Source: Piscicola geometra (Eukaryota > Annelida > Clitellata > Hirudinida > Piscicolidae). Taken from it: 64,000 nucleotides of DNA. Below are positions 37,795-51,029 of this stretch, one piece after another (the first letter of the stretch is position 1; every line of letters begins with the position of its first letter). The notes beneath the pieces are model-generated. The model was not told where the DNA came from. It ran no database searches and was given only the letters and a program-made list of their open reading frames with translations. Where the stretch lies: assembly GCA_943735955.1 (NCBI GenBank), contig OX030959.1:6022241-6086240 (forward strand). The letters are read 5' to 3'. Position numbers and translations under genes: made by a program.

Positions 37795-40723
37795 TTAGTA
37801 CAAGGCCAACTCAGCGCCCCATGGTCGGTAAGGCTTGAGGTAGCTGAATAGAGATGAGGAAGAGGATGGTGTGAATGGAACTGATGGTGGAGGAGGTGGA
37901 AAGAAATGGTATCCGTTGTAGTTGTTGTGCAGTAGGTGGTCTTGATTGTTGTTGTTGTTGTTGTGAAAAAGGTTGTTGCTAGGCTGTGAGTTGTTGTTGT
38001 AGGATAAAGTATTATTGTTGTTGTTGTTGTTAATAGAAGGTTTGATGCCTTGGTTACTGTTGGTTTCGACAAAGATGTTGAGAAATGGATTGTGGAGGTT
38101 TTCATGAGCGTTGTGCAAGGCTTGAATGATGTTGTCGTTTCTTCTTCCGCCACTGTTGTTGTTGCTGTTAATGTTGTTGTTGTTGCCATTGTTATTAGTC
38201 CCGCTACTGTTATTTCCGCTGTTAACATTTTTGTTGTCACTATTCTGGTTGTTGCTACTCACGGCATCGCTGCTGATGAACTCAAACTGGTTCATCGACT
38301 TGGAGGCTTCTTTGCTGGCGGCGTTGAAACCTGCATACTGTGTAGTGCCGATGAAGGCAGAGCCGCTAGAAAGACAAGCTAAAGATGATGCTGTGAGAGC
38401 TTTGCTGTATGGAAGGGAGTCGTCAAACCTTGGCCCGTTCAGAAGGCTCTTTTGGTTCCAGTAGTTCAAGGCAGGCTGAGTGGTTAGTGAAGAGTTTTAC
38501 GTGAAAATGATAAAAGTCATCAATTTGTTTAAGAATTTTTCTACAATAATGAAATTGGTCAATCTCGAATCAAAGCAATTGGTCAATCTAAAATCAAAGC
38601 AATGCTTAATCTAAAATAAAGTCACAACATCACAACAAGAAGAGAGCAGACCTGGAGAGCTGCCTTCTCCTGAAAGTTGTTTTTGCCGCCCTTATGACGC
38701 CGTTGTCCCGAGGAATTCCTGAGATGAGCGAGCAGTCGGATGCAGAAGGGATTCTGTGGATCAAGACCCTCACAAGCCACCAAGTAGCGCAGTGTTTCCG
38801 AGATGCATTCTTCAAAGCCCTGTTGCTTGTAGTCGCTGGCCGCTTGAAGTTAAATTTGGGAATTAAGTTTTTAGTGGCTCAAATTCAGTCAATGGAAGTA
38901 TACTTGAGTTTGTAAAAATTATTTAATGCTTTACATTTCATTTTTATAAATATTTTTGAAATTAAAAGTAAACTTCAAAAACGTTCCCTCACCCGAGGTG
39001 GCGGAATCGTGGTGGTGACGTGCATTGCTGGAAGACTGAAGCTGCTTCAAGTGGTCCACCGTCATCTTCAGGATCTCAGCCTTCTCCAGCTTTGTTGAGC
39101 TCTGCCGGCAATTTTCAATCGTTTAGTTTTTCATTTTAAGTTTTATTTAATTAATGAACCTTCGTGTAAAATAAATTACTGATCGCTTGGGTGTATTCAT
39201 TCGAATCTAAACTTCAATGTAGCTTTTGAGGCTTTTATTTCAATGAAAATACTTTTTAATTTTAATTTGAAACTTTTAACCACCTTAAATGTGAAAAAAT
39301 ATTTTGTAATATTTTTATTTCCTATCAAGAACCACACCTGTTTCTCAAAGGCAGCAGGCACCAGTCTTTTCAGCTCCAGGAGGCTGTAGTTGATGCGGTC
39401 TCTGCGCTTCTTTTCTATTTGCTAGGGAGAAGGGCAGTGTAGATTATACTGCTTTACAAAATTTACATTTCAACGTCATCTAAAAAAGAAGGTAGCGTGA
39501 AACATTTGTTTTGGAATTCACCAGGTAATGGTGCATGTTAGCACAAAAAAAAACAATTTTTTTCACAGACAATTGACGTGGGAACATTTAGAAAAGATGG
39601 TGAATATCAAAGCAGCAAAAGTGAAAAGACCAGATTTACGAGAAGGTGAGCAGCGGTGGTCTGGGAGGTGCCGCTAGATGCCCGTATGCGGACGTGTGTT
39701 TAGCGGTAGAGATGGAGCGTGGTGCGGGTACGTTGGTTTGCTGGTAAGATGCGGGTGGATAAGTGTGCTGGAGAGGTACTTCAGTGCATGAGGGGATACT
39801 TAGTGAAGTTAATGTGAAAGATGAGGGTGGATGAGCAGTAGATGGGTGGTGTGTAACCTGCTTGTTCTCAATAGATTTGTAAACAAATTAGTGGAAAGTC
39901 TTGTCAAGACGAACTAGTTAACTAGTTTCCATCGGAAAGACATCGTCATGAAGATTATTTTCTTGAACTTATTGCAATATTCAACTAGCTAGACTTGGAA
40001 ATTGAAAATAATCTCAAGAAAACACCAAGAATACAACGGTATGAACAGACAAACAAACAAGACATCCGTATGAGACTTTTTTGAAGCTAATTGACACTGA
40101 GATCTATCTGATCAATTAATAACTACACATCTGATCCTTACAAGATGAAGGATCATATAACGTAACTGTTTGCTTTATGATGACCAATGTAAAGATGCTG
40201 AATGTAAAGGCGTCAACGGGATAGTTGTGTGTTGCAAGGAGTTACACTGCCAAGGTAATTGAAAGAGACTGACAGTGTAGAGATTTTATGCTCGAGAATT
40301 CTTCAGAATTCAAGTGCAAAATTGTAGAATAAGGCTTTAGAAGAATAATAAAACAATTCAAAGACTGCAAGATTCATGCTTTGGTAATTGTTATAATTTA
40401 TGAAATGATATTTAAAAATTTTAAAGACTTAAGAAAATAGCCAGGTAATTATTATTTTAAATGCATCGCCTACCCCTCTTCGCTTCCTTCTGTCTGGTTG
40501 TAGACAGCTTTGTGTCGGAGAGCTGTCAAAAATAAAAATAAATTAAAAATAAAAAAAATTATAACTTAAAGTATTTAGAATAAAGTACTCACAAAGTATA
40601 AGCTTAAGAGCAACATATAAAGTTGAAATATGGACAGAATCGACGGACGCACCCGACGGCCTTGCAGTCCTCCTCGACGTCGTCATAGAAGTCTTCGTAC
40701 GAGTCCCCAGAGACCCTCTTCAT
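37795..40723 (-). CDS. Hey-type bHLH-Orange transcriptional repressor
   Basis: Nuclear repressor downstream of Notch. Six exons with matching phases: 40653-40723, 40474-40522, 39338-39421, 38993-39101, 38652-38842 and 37795-38475, giving 394 residues. The start MKRVSGDS mirrors vertebrate Hey (MKR...). The bHLH (about residues 35-90) has RKRRGQIEKKRRDRIN, then LLELKRLVPAAFEKQ and KLEKAEILKMTVDHLKQLQ. A glycine, not the Hes proline, precedes the basic IEKKRR, which is diagnostic for Hey. The Orange domain (about 105-150) reads DYKQQGFEECISETLRYL...LLAHL. The C-terminus carries the Hey signature YRPWGAELALY. A long Asn-rich, low-complexity linker lies between the Orange domain and the tail. Exon borders inside the bHLH fall at the positions known for Hey genes. 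A consensus CSL site lies in intron 2. Confidence 0.96.
39577..39584 (+). promoter_or_regulatory. Consensus CSL/Su(H) binding site in Hey intron 2
   Basis: CGTGGGAA matches the optimal site of the Notch nuclear effector CSL. It lies in the intron between exons 2 and 3 of a gene whose family is a direct Notch target. A single octamer can occur by chance. Confidence 0.4.
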
Positions 40724-43700
40724 CCTGCCAGACACCAACGATCAGCTCACAGTGCGCAGTTGTTACAATCGCTGTTGCCGGTGCTCTCTCGGCAATTGTG
40801 TTGTTTGTTGTGTGGTCGGTCAGTGCTTGTCAGTAGGAAAAGTATTCTTGGTTTGGTTTAGCGTCGTTAAAAGTATCCGAGAATGATCGCACAGGCTTGC
40901 ATGAAGTTTTGATAAAACTTAATTGATGGAAAAGATCTAAATTGGTTAAATCAATTTCAACTTTATGCTTCAAAGCGTTTTTGAGAGTTGAATTTATAAG
41001 ACAGGACAGAAGTAGGACCGCACTGAAAAAACTTGTCAACGAAAGCGACCGGATGATTATGGCTATCTGCCCTATCACTGACCATAAAAAGGCGTTTCAA
41101 TGACACAAAACCTTTACATTGGCACTGTTGTCTGCGTCAAGATTGTTTGAGCAGGGGCGGAGTCACGCGATTGTTTCAAATGGCCGTCGAATGGGAGAAG
41201 TTTTGATGCTTTGATTGGCATCAATGGTCGTGTTGAGAAACGGATTGTAAATGGATTTTAAAACTTTATTCATTTATTTTCATTTAAAAAACGTTGAAAT
41301 GTTTTCTAATGACTCGTGGCTTATAAATCATTAAAATCTTTCACCTTGTGAGATTTAGTTTTCACAAAAGAGGCGTTGCTTTCTTGGATGGATGGACCCT
41401 GAGAGCGTCGTGCAGCGTCGACCAACAAAATCATCAAAGGAACGAACAAATTATTTGAGAGTTAAGCGTCAATTAAGGAGATGAAAGGGTGTGATGAGTG
41501 CACGATTGAGGAAGTGTTGAGATGGCTCCGTTGGAGGTTCTTGAAGAAGAAAAGATTTAGAAATGATTCGTGCACCTTACTGCGGGTGTTATGTCAGTGG
41601 ACTTTTGCTTTATTTGAAGTGCTTTGACGCTTTACTGGGGGGCAGGGTGAGTTTGTAGATAATGTTTGAGTGGGGAGGCACTGATGATTAGAGGGAAGCT
41701 CTGGACAGGAAACGACACACGTGTTTGCTCGCTTCATCACTCTTACAACCTCCCTGAATCTTTTCCCTTCATATCTCAATGTACATCTCTTTTTAAAACG
41801 CTCTCAAAGTGCCTTCCTAAAAGACTTTTCCATTGATTTGTATCTGGTGCATGGGCCGAGTTGACCAACCAATTTTATCCTCTTACTTTTTCCGCTCTTC
41901 GCTAGAAGCAATGGCATTTGAATTTAGAAAGTAAAATCGTTTCTATGGCAAGAATGTAAAAATAGAGTTTTTGAAATATGCATATAAGACAGCTTATTCA
42001 TTTTAATTTACGAAAAAGAATTTAAATTTTGGGTTAATGTTAAATAAATAAATGTGAAATTTAAAAAATGAAACAAAATTAAAAATTAAAAACAAGCAGA
42101 CCACGGAATAACGAAAAAAATTACAAAACCAATCACACACAAAACAACAAGACACCATCACGACAGACAACGACAACAACTTCTACAACGACAACAATAA
42201 AATGCACAAATCTTTGCTGCCACTTTTTGAAACCCAATACAAAAATTACTTTTCCATCTTAATTGCTTTCGACCTATGGATGCGAAGACGGCTTGGGTTT
42301 CGATCACCTTCGTAATTTCAGAGATGATTGTAGTGGTGGGTTGTATTGTTTTTGCGGTTGGACACTATAAGTTGTGGTCTATAGCAAGGCAGGAAGTCAT
42401 TTCTTTTGTAGTTGTTTGAATGGAAAGTTGATCGGAAGAAAACAGATTCATTTAAATTATATCTCACTTCTTGTTATACAAACACATTGACGATTGATAA
42501 AAATTAAAAATTATTATTTAATAACTATTATTTAATAAATATTAATCTATAAAAACAGTCACTTATAGTATGAATAATACAAAGAACATTGAAAATAAAC
42601 AGTTTGTTCTATTCCATTTTTATTTAAAAACAATCAAGACGCAACAAGAAGTGCCTTTGCATCTCCAGCAGCGCCTGGCAAGCAGCACCACCCACCAAGG
42701 CGATCTCTGCAGCGACACTGCAACTATTTCAATTACCACACCTCTCGTATACTTTTGTTGCATCATTTTGTATTGTATGTATGTTACAATATAACATTGT
42801 TACATTTTAACATTGTAACTTTGTATTTATGTGCGTTTATTTGGTGGGTGTTTCATTTATTGTTGGGTGCGTTCATTTATATTTATATGTATTTTTATGG
42901 TTACATTTATTTTATATTAATCCCTTCGTTATATTTTAAACTTTTCATCCTCCTCTCTCCACTCCAGGCTTGCATAGAACTGATCCAGTTGCAGATTCAG
43001 CGGCATGGAGTTTGAATGTAGAAGATGGAATAATTCGAAGGGAATTTCAGCTTTTAATTTCTCTCGCAGCTCCGATAAGATCTCAGGCATCAGAAAGCCT
43101 GCTAAAAAATGTGCGCTTTACTGAATCGCCAATTCGTTTAAAACTTATTAGATTTCTTGTTTGCTAATGGTGACATTGAATATCAATCTTTAAATTATAA
43201 AAATGAATTTTTACCAATAATTGTAGTTAATTCTTGGAGGCTCAACAAAGCAAAACTTTTTTTAAAGTACAGTTTTTAATGCCTCCAAGTCAGTTTGGAG
43301 CTGCCTGGCACATTCCAACCCTGCAGTAGTCTATTGTTCTGCTTGACAGTCTGAGTGTCTTTTTTTGTCGCCTTTTTTGTGTCTTCCCCTGTCACTAGTC
43401 ATGTTTTTTTCAATTATAGATATAATCAAAATATTATTTTTTTTCTTTATCAATATTCATTAAAAATTAAGATTTTTTTGTCAACTATTTGTCAACTCCA
43501 TCTTAGGACTCTTCAGAATTCAAAAATAACAATACATTGATTAAATTTGTGATTCTTAAAATAAAATTAAATAAAAAAACAAGTTTGAGGTGTCGCTAAC
43601 CCAAAGCAAATCTCAAGACCCGAAAACGCATTATTCATTCCTTCCTTCCAAACCTCTCCAGTGTGACATGCAATTTTAATTAAGGGCTATCTGTTATTGT

Positions 43701-43740
43701 GCTCGGCAATACATCAGTGATGCCAAACAATTAGAAATTA

Positions 43741-43889
<149 letters not shown>

Positions 43890-44827
43890 GCGTGTATGTG
43901 TGTAGTCTTTGGGTAGGCGGGTCACTGCAATTAAGTAAGAATTTCGAATAAAAAACCCAATCATGCTTCTTAAAGTTTTATTTGAGAATATCTTCAACCT
44001 TTTTCAAAAACCAATTCAGGTATCATCATCATCACCAAGCTTGTGTGGCAGAAGATATTGTCATCGTTTGCAACAACTATAACAACAAATTAAAACACTG
44101 GCAACAACTACAACAACAAATAAAAACACTTGCAACAACTACAACAACTACAAAGGCATTGATGGTGATGATGATGATGCCTTATAATGGTGCTTTATTA
44201 ATAGGTGGCTTATTAACAATAATTGAGGACAATCGCTTTTATGGGTCATTGGGTTGAGGCAAGGTCAGAAGAGATAGACGATAGTGACGATGATGGCGAT
44301 GATGATGATGATCATGGTATGATTGACATAATGACTAATATTGTATGATGATCGAATTGAAGAAGAAAATTAAAGGATAAGAAAGATGAACGCTTTTATT
44401 TGATGGAGAAGTTCACACAAAAATCGCCATTTTAAAAACCGAAAGCCATCCGATACAATACTCCGTCTATTCATTCCTCCACTCCCCTCGTCGTTTGCTC
44501 CCTCACTCACTCATTCATTCATTAATCAAAAATGAAAAAAGAGTATCCATCCATCAAGCCTCTCAGCGCAGAAGGACACACACGAAGGAAGGAAGGAACA
44601 ATGGAGAAGAGAAAGCGCAATTAAAGTCACCTGACCTGACGCGCATGCGTAGAGTCAAAGGTCACACACACACCAGGGTTTGTAGGTCACCTTGACCTAT
44701 TTTTCTGGAAATCGGATCACTTTGGGGTTGTGCGTGTGTGAGGAAATTTAAGCGGTGTTTTTCAGTTCTGTTGGAAGTGAGCGTGATGGCAGGGGGTGTT
44801 AATGGTGGTGGTGGAAGTGGTGGTGAT

Positions 44828-44845
44828 GATGGAATGATGATGAGA

Positions 44846-44881
<36 letters not shown>

Positions 44882-44894
44882 GTGATAATAATAA

Positions 44895-44925
<31 letters not shown>
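44828..44925. repeat. (GAT)n microsatellite
   Basis: Two GAT blocks are separated by GTGATAATAATA. Confidence 0.95.
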
Positions 44926-46655
44926 TTGATGATTGAAACGCATGAAGGAGAAGGAACTTTTATAGTTTGACTTCTAATCTTACAAGTTTCAAGTAAAGGG
45001 GATAAAAAATAAATTAACTGCGTTTTTGAAAAGACATACAGGGACATATAGAAAGAGTGACAGTGAGAGTGACAGAGATATATGAAGGGAGCCAACAAGA
45101 GACACATCTAGAGGTAGGTGGCAGAAAGGTCACGTGTGTGTTTGTTTGAAGAGATTGATTGGTGGATTGATGATGAAAGAGCACTTGATTGTGGAGAGTC
45201 TTCAGAGTGCTGTGGTGTGGTGATGATGGGGTGTTGCATGATGATGATGGAGTTATGATGGTTACTGTGGTGGCGATGGTGAGGATGTGGTGATGATGCT
45301 GTAAGTGTGATGATGTTGATAATAGAGCAATGATACTCATATGGCGTGACTTGATGCAAATGGTGGTGTTGATTCGGTGCGGTGTCATCGAGAGACACAA
45401 AAGTTGGTGGTGGCGGTAGTTTAGGCGGTAGTTTTGGCACTGTTACGACTTGCTTGGTGCTTGCCTGCAGGAAGTGAGACTGTTTCGATGGTGTTTCTTG
45501 TGTATAACAGACGAAGAAGGCGACGATGAATTCGAAATTTAGTGAATCACAACTGACAATAAGAGAGTACTTTTCAAGCTAGCGAGCACTGCCTACGATG
45601 AATCGGTCGTGGCTGATGAAACAAAAGCTGATGTAAGACCAATTTGAATTAGATTTGATTTTTAAGTCTCAAAGCGGTGATTGGCGTTTCAATTGCAGCT
45701 CTGACTTGACCGGTCGCCACACGCACGACGCTCGCTCAAGTGAATTCAATGATCGATGCTGCAACGAGAGCATCAGACGAAACGCCTTCAGAGGTAGTGT
45801 TTCAGGGCATCGTGAGCGGATGCTGCGAGATGATTAAGTGGCTTGCTGACGAGATAATGCTGGTAACTCAGGTGTCGATATGATGCTAGCGTGCTAACTA
45901 CTAGTTGCATCTTTGATGGGATGCTGCTGAAAACTAACTACTGTGATGAAGCCCTCTCCTTGATGCATGCGATGGTGTTTTCATTGGAGGATGCGACAAG
46001 GTTGAAATTGGTTAGTTAGTCGTATGCTGAAGTTGATGCTGGAGATTGATGGATGAAGAAATGATTGATGGATGGGTGGATAGATAGATGGATTGTCAGA
46101 TTTATGGGTGGATGGATGGATTCAAAGAAAGGTGTTAGTTTGGCAAACAAACGACATAAAGATTTGATTGGTGGAACTCAGAAAGGAGTTCCTTCAAGCA
46201 TTACCGACGTGTGCATAGGTGGACGCATGGAGCATGAGAACAAGGAAGGTGACGAGGAAGAACAACTTTTTTGCGTTGAGATTGCCGAGACTGTAGCAGC
46301 GGAAAGGACTGAGAAAGTATCGGTTAGTAAAGTATGACGGAGCATCGAGGGAAGGCACTGGCGTGGAAGAGATGTGACAGTCGGAGTGAAAGCGCAAGAA
46401 GCATAGATGCACAAGTGATTGAAAACGACGACGCGTGGAAGACAAGCAGGAAAAGACAACTGAAAATGCTACAATTGAACATTGAATATCTTCCGCTTCT
46501 GATGTATAAAACCTATCAAAGCATGCAAATACATACAAGCACATGTATAAACAAATTCACAATAGTAAGGCGTAATTTAATAATTATCTATAAATCAATG
46601 TAATTAAAAACTCCACGATTAGCGCTATAGAAAGGTTAAAAGTGGATTCGGCGCC

Positions 46656-49257
46656 TCAGAAGTTGGCGATCTCGTTGAAGGCATGTTCCAACTCCTCCTT
46701 CAACGCCCTGTTTGCCGCCCTCTCCCGCGAGAGTTCTTCTGTTAAGAGTTATCGTTTTGGTGGTAATGATTGATGCAATTATAAGTCATTTGAAGCAAAG
46801 TATTATTTTACATATTTTTTTCAATTAATTATTAAGATCTAGTCATATGCTCAACACTACTATCCCAACAACCACGACAACCACAACCGAAGCGATCCCC
46901 ACCACCACAACGACCATCACAATAACCATCATCACAACCACAACTATCATGACCCCCTCCTCCCCACCACCACAACAATAACACCACCCAGCCACCACCA
47001 CAGCAACAACTACAACACCCACCCAGCCACCACAGCAACAACAACAACAACACTACCGCATACCAACAACCTCCACGCGGTGCGGTGGGGGGCGCTTGTG
47101 CCTCAAATGTGGGTACTTTCGGCCACCCTGCCAGGGCAGACTTTGCAAGACAGCCCAGGAGACAACAAACTCATCTCTGGACAGACTGCCCAGCCCTGGA
47201 ACAAAGGCTGGGCAAGAACACAAGAGAACTGACTCAAGAGCCTGGCAGGGCAGCGCAGCTGGTCGAGACTATTCTCCCCAGACTGCTGAACAACACAACG
47301 AAATACAACAACAACAACAACACCACCCAGCCACCACAGCAACAACTACAACACCACCCCACCACCACAGCAACAACTACAACACCCACCACCACAGCAA
47401 CAACTACAACACCCACCACAACAGCAACAACTACAACACCCACCCAGCCACCACAGCAACAACTACAACACCCACCCAGCCACCACAGCAACAACTTCAA
47501 CACCCACCCAGCCACCACAGCAACAACTACAACACCACCCAGCCACCTTCATACGTCTCGACATCCATCTGCAACTTCAAGACGTTCCTCTCACTGTCGT
47601 TCGCTCTGTACTCCACCTGCAGAACAAGAAAATAATAATAATAATAATGATAACAATTATGACGATGAGGTATACTATTATGATTATCAATTTTATATAA
47701 TAATAATGAACATATTGATAATTAATTAATTAATGATATCAATAAAAATAATAAAATCTGAAGAGAATGAGGGAAGAGAAATAGGAAAAGAAGGAAAAAA
47801 GAGAAAAGAGTGGAAAAAGGAAGGATGAGAGGAAGGAAGGATGAGAGGAAGGAAGGATGAGAGGAAGGAAGGATGAGAGGAAGGAAGGATGAGAGGAAGG
47901 AAGGATGAGAGGAAGGAAGGATGAGAGGAAGGAAGGATGAGAGGAAGGAAGGATGAGAGGAAGGAAGGATGAGAGGAAGGAAGGATAAGAGGAAGGAAGG
48001 ATGAGAGGAAGGAAGGATGAGAGGAAGGAAGGATGAGAGGAAGGGAGGATGAGAGGAAGGAAGGATGAGAGGAAGGAAGGATGAGAGGAAGGAAGGATGA
48101 GAGGAAGGAAGGATGAGAGGAAGGAAGGATGAGAGGAAGGAATGATAAGAGGAAGGAAGGATGAGAGGAAGGAAGGATGAGAGGAAGGAAGGATGAGAGG
48201 AAGGAAGGATGAGAGGAAGGAAGGATGAGAGGAAGGAAGGATGAGAGGAAGGAAGGATGAGAGGAAAGAAGGATGAGAGGAAGGAAGGATGAGAGGAAGG
48301 AATGATAAGAGGAAGGAAGGATGAGAGGAAGGAAGGATGAGAGGAAGGAAGGATGAGAGGAAGGAAGGATGAGAGGAAGGAAGGATGAGAGGAAGGAAGG
48401 ATGAGAGGAAGGAATGATAAGAGGAAGGAAGGATGAGAGGAAGGAAGGATGAGAGGAAGGAAGGATGAGAGGAAGGAAGGATGAGAGGAAGGAAGGATGA
48501 GAGGAAGGAATGATAAGAGGAAGGAAGGATGAGAGGAAGGAAGGATGAGAGGAAGGAATGATAAGAGGAAGGAAGGATGAGAGGAAGGAAGGATGAGAGG
48601 AAGGAAGGATGAGAGGAAGGAAGGATGAGAGGAAGGAAGGATGAGAGGAAGGAATGATAAGAGGAAGGAAGGATGAGAGGAAGGAAGGATGAGAGGAAGG
48701 AAGGATGAGAGGGAGGAAGGATGAGAGGAAGGAAGGATGAGAGGAAGGAAGGATGAGAGGAAGGAAGGATGAGAGGAAGGAAGGATGAGAGGAAGGAAGG
48801 ATGAGAGGAAGGAAGGATGAGAGGAAGGAAGGATGAGAGGAAGGAAGGAAGGATGAGAGGGAGGAAGGATGAGAGGAAGGAAGAACACCTCCTTGAGCCT
48901 CATGGTAAGTTCTCTGATGGTGTTCTCGAGACTGTCTTCCTTCTGAGTCGCCTGCAGCCACAACAACAATAATAAATTTAATAATTTTAGTAATAATAAT
49001 AAAAATCATAATATAAAATAATAATAATAATAACATATGACAATATCAGGTGTGAATATTTCTTCAAAGTGTTAGCATGGGTTGACCTTCGATTCGCTGT
49101 GTTCCAGAGACTTCAAGGTCGACGTGACGATCAGCAACTCTGAGTCTATCTCTTTCAACTTCCTGAAGCATCATTAAATTATCATCATTATTATTATTAG
49201 TAGTAGTAGTAGAATTAGTAGTTGTAGTAGTAACAGTAGAAGTAGTAGTAGTGGTAG

Positions 49258-49321
<64 letters not shown>

Positions 49322-49322
49322 T

Positions 49323-49380
<58 letters not shown>

Positions 49381-50355
49381 CAGTAATGATAGTAGTACTA
49401 GTATTAGTATTACTATATATAATCATCACATGAAAGATGAGTAATTGTGCAAATGAATAAGATGAATAAGAAATGAGAAGAGTGTTGAAGCGAGACTGAG
49501 CAATCTAGAAACCTTTGAGAGTTGTCAGCCCTTTCCTCTGCTCTCTCCAACTCTGCTTCGGTCATCTTCAACTTTCTGAATGTCTGAAAGGAGGTAATGG
49601 AAAGATGGATTGGTGGATTGTGATGGGTGAATTGGTGGAATGCAATTGGTGAATGCCATGAATGAATTAGTGAATGTCATTGCTGAATTAGTGAATGTGA
49701 TCAGTGCCCTTGAGGCTCTCAACACTCACCTCCTCGAAATTCTTTTCCGCCTCTGCTGCCGCCATCTTGGAGGCCTTCAAGTCCCTCTCGAGGATTTCTA
49801 AGCGTTCGTCGTCAATCGTCTGCCTGTTCTCCAACACCCTTTTGGAACTATAAAGTGACGGAGAAATATTCAATTACATAAATGGATTTATGAATATTTT
49901 TATGTTATCTAATTAAATCATTTTTATTCACTTAAATTTTAATTCTTAAAAACAGTTTTTTAATTGCCGGAAAATGAATGAGACACACCGTTCTTGCTCA
50001 TCGAGCATCTTGGTGACTTCCTGCAGTTTGCGGCATGCGTCGTCTGCCTTCGACTCAGCATGCTCGTACTTGTCCTCCAGCAACTGCAGCTTCCGGGACA
50101 CCGACTGGAAGTCACTTTCAACCTGGTTTTGTAAAGATAAAATACAATTTACTCAAAATTCTAATTTAAAAAACTATTAAATTAAAATAAAAGTTAATTA
50201 CTAGATCAACCAACCTGACTTTTGCTCATTTTTTCAGCTTCTAGTTCTCGACATTTCTCTTCATAGCCTTCTTTAGCCCTGTCTAGCTCATCTCTCAATG
50301 TCTGCATTTTGTTTTTAAAAGAAGCCAAAGCTCCGACCGAATTTGATCCAGCCAT
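46656..50355 (-). CDS. Tropomyosin, short (non-muscle type) isoform
   Basis: Coiled-coil protein that winds along actin filaments. Eight exons with matching phases: 50215-50355, 49989-50122, 49730-49847, 49513-49583, 49087-49162, 48889-48951, 47547-47616 and 46656-46738, giving 251 residues, close to the 247-248 of short isoforms. It starts MAGSNSVGALASFKNKMQ, like the MAG start of short vertebrate isoforms. Family motifs follow: KLQLLEDKYEHAESKADDAC, VLENRQTIDDERLEILERDL, KLKMTEAELERAEERAD, LKSLEHSESK, EDSLENTIRELTMRLKE, VEYRANDSERNVLKLQ and EELEHAFNEIANF. The sequence is clearly diverged from muscle tropomyosins. Exon borders match the conserved positions of the family. I saw no long-isoform first exons or alternative exons in the window, but they could be missed. 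Introns are packed with tandem repeats. Confidence 0.93.
46980..47546. repeat. 32-bp minisatellite in tropomyosin intron 7, in two blocks
   Basis: The unit has CAACAACTACAACACCCACC followed by CAGCCACCACAG, with variants. One block lies near 46980-47045, and a second at about 47310-47546 abuts exon 7. A GC-rich segment (about 47080-47290) separates them. The donor dinucleotide of exon 7 lies within the repeat motif. Confidence 0.9.
47817..48880. repeat. 16-bp purine minisatellite (about 66 copies) in tropomyosin intron 6
   Basis: The unit GGAAGGAAGGATGAGA repeats for over 1 kb. A variant unit with AATGATAAGA appears at spacings that are multiples of 16. The transcript strand is pure pyrimidine-rich. 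Confidence 0.98.
49197..49402. repeat. (AGT)n microsatellite in tropomyosin intron 4
   Basis: About 65 AGT triplets with a few substitutions, between exons 5 and 4. Confidence 0.97.
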
Positions 50356-50399
50356 TTTGTTTGAAATGAAATTTAGGTAGAAAAAGCGAACTAATCAAG

Positions 50400-50941
50400 G
50401 TTTGTCAAAGTGTCAACTGTGCATGCCTTAAAAGGGATGGGTCGATGAGTAATTTCCTAAACGCATACCTGTTAGCGTGAAAAATGTTAACATACTCATC
50501 TTTTAAAATGTTAAAGTATGATCTGTTATAAATTTAAAACTATTAAAGCTGGCAAAAATAATTATTTTGTTAATGACTTAGTACGAATTACTCATGAAAA
50601 CAACTTTTTAAAATTATTCACTACTTTAAAAGAATACATTTTTAATGTTCGAGCCATTTGAAAAGTTCTTTAGTCGCCACCGCTGAAAACACTGATATTT
50701 ATTTATTTATCAATTTATTTCGAAATACTGGCAATGAAACAATAACTCATTATTATATACATTTAATATTTCAACTTGTGTTATAAGTAAGAGCCAGTAA
50801 GATTTATAACACGCCAGTCAAGTAATTTTGTAACGTTTAATACAGCTTAACAATATTACTTACATCAGTTACAAACATATTAACATCGATATAATTATAT
50901 CAAACAGGTCAAATTTTTGATCAAATGATAAAATTTACTTT

Positions 50942-50977
<36 letters not shown>

Positions 50978-50990
50978 ACACACACACACA

Positions 50991-51029
<39 letters not shown>

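Noticed and set aside
47085..47729. Plus-strand 214-codon frame in the tropomyosin intron
   Set aside because: Its second half is the CAACAACTA minisatellite, and its first half is the unclassified GC-rich island without a recognisable domain.
47722..49036. Long minus-strand frames of Ser/Leu/Pro/His repeats (400+ codons)
   Set aside because: They are translations of the 16-bp intronic minisatellite. All three frames are open because of the repeat, and tropomyosin exons 6 and 7 flank it.
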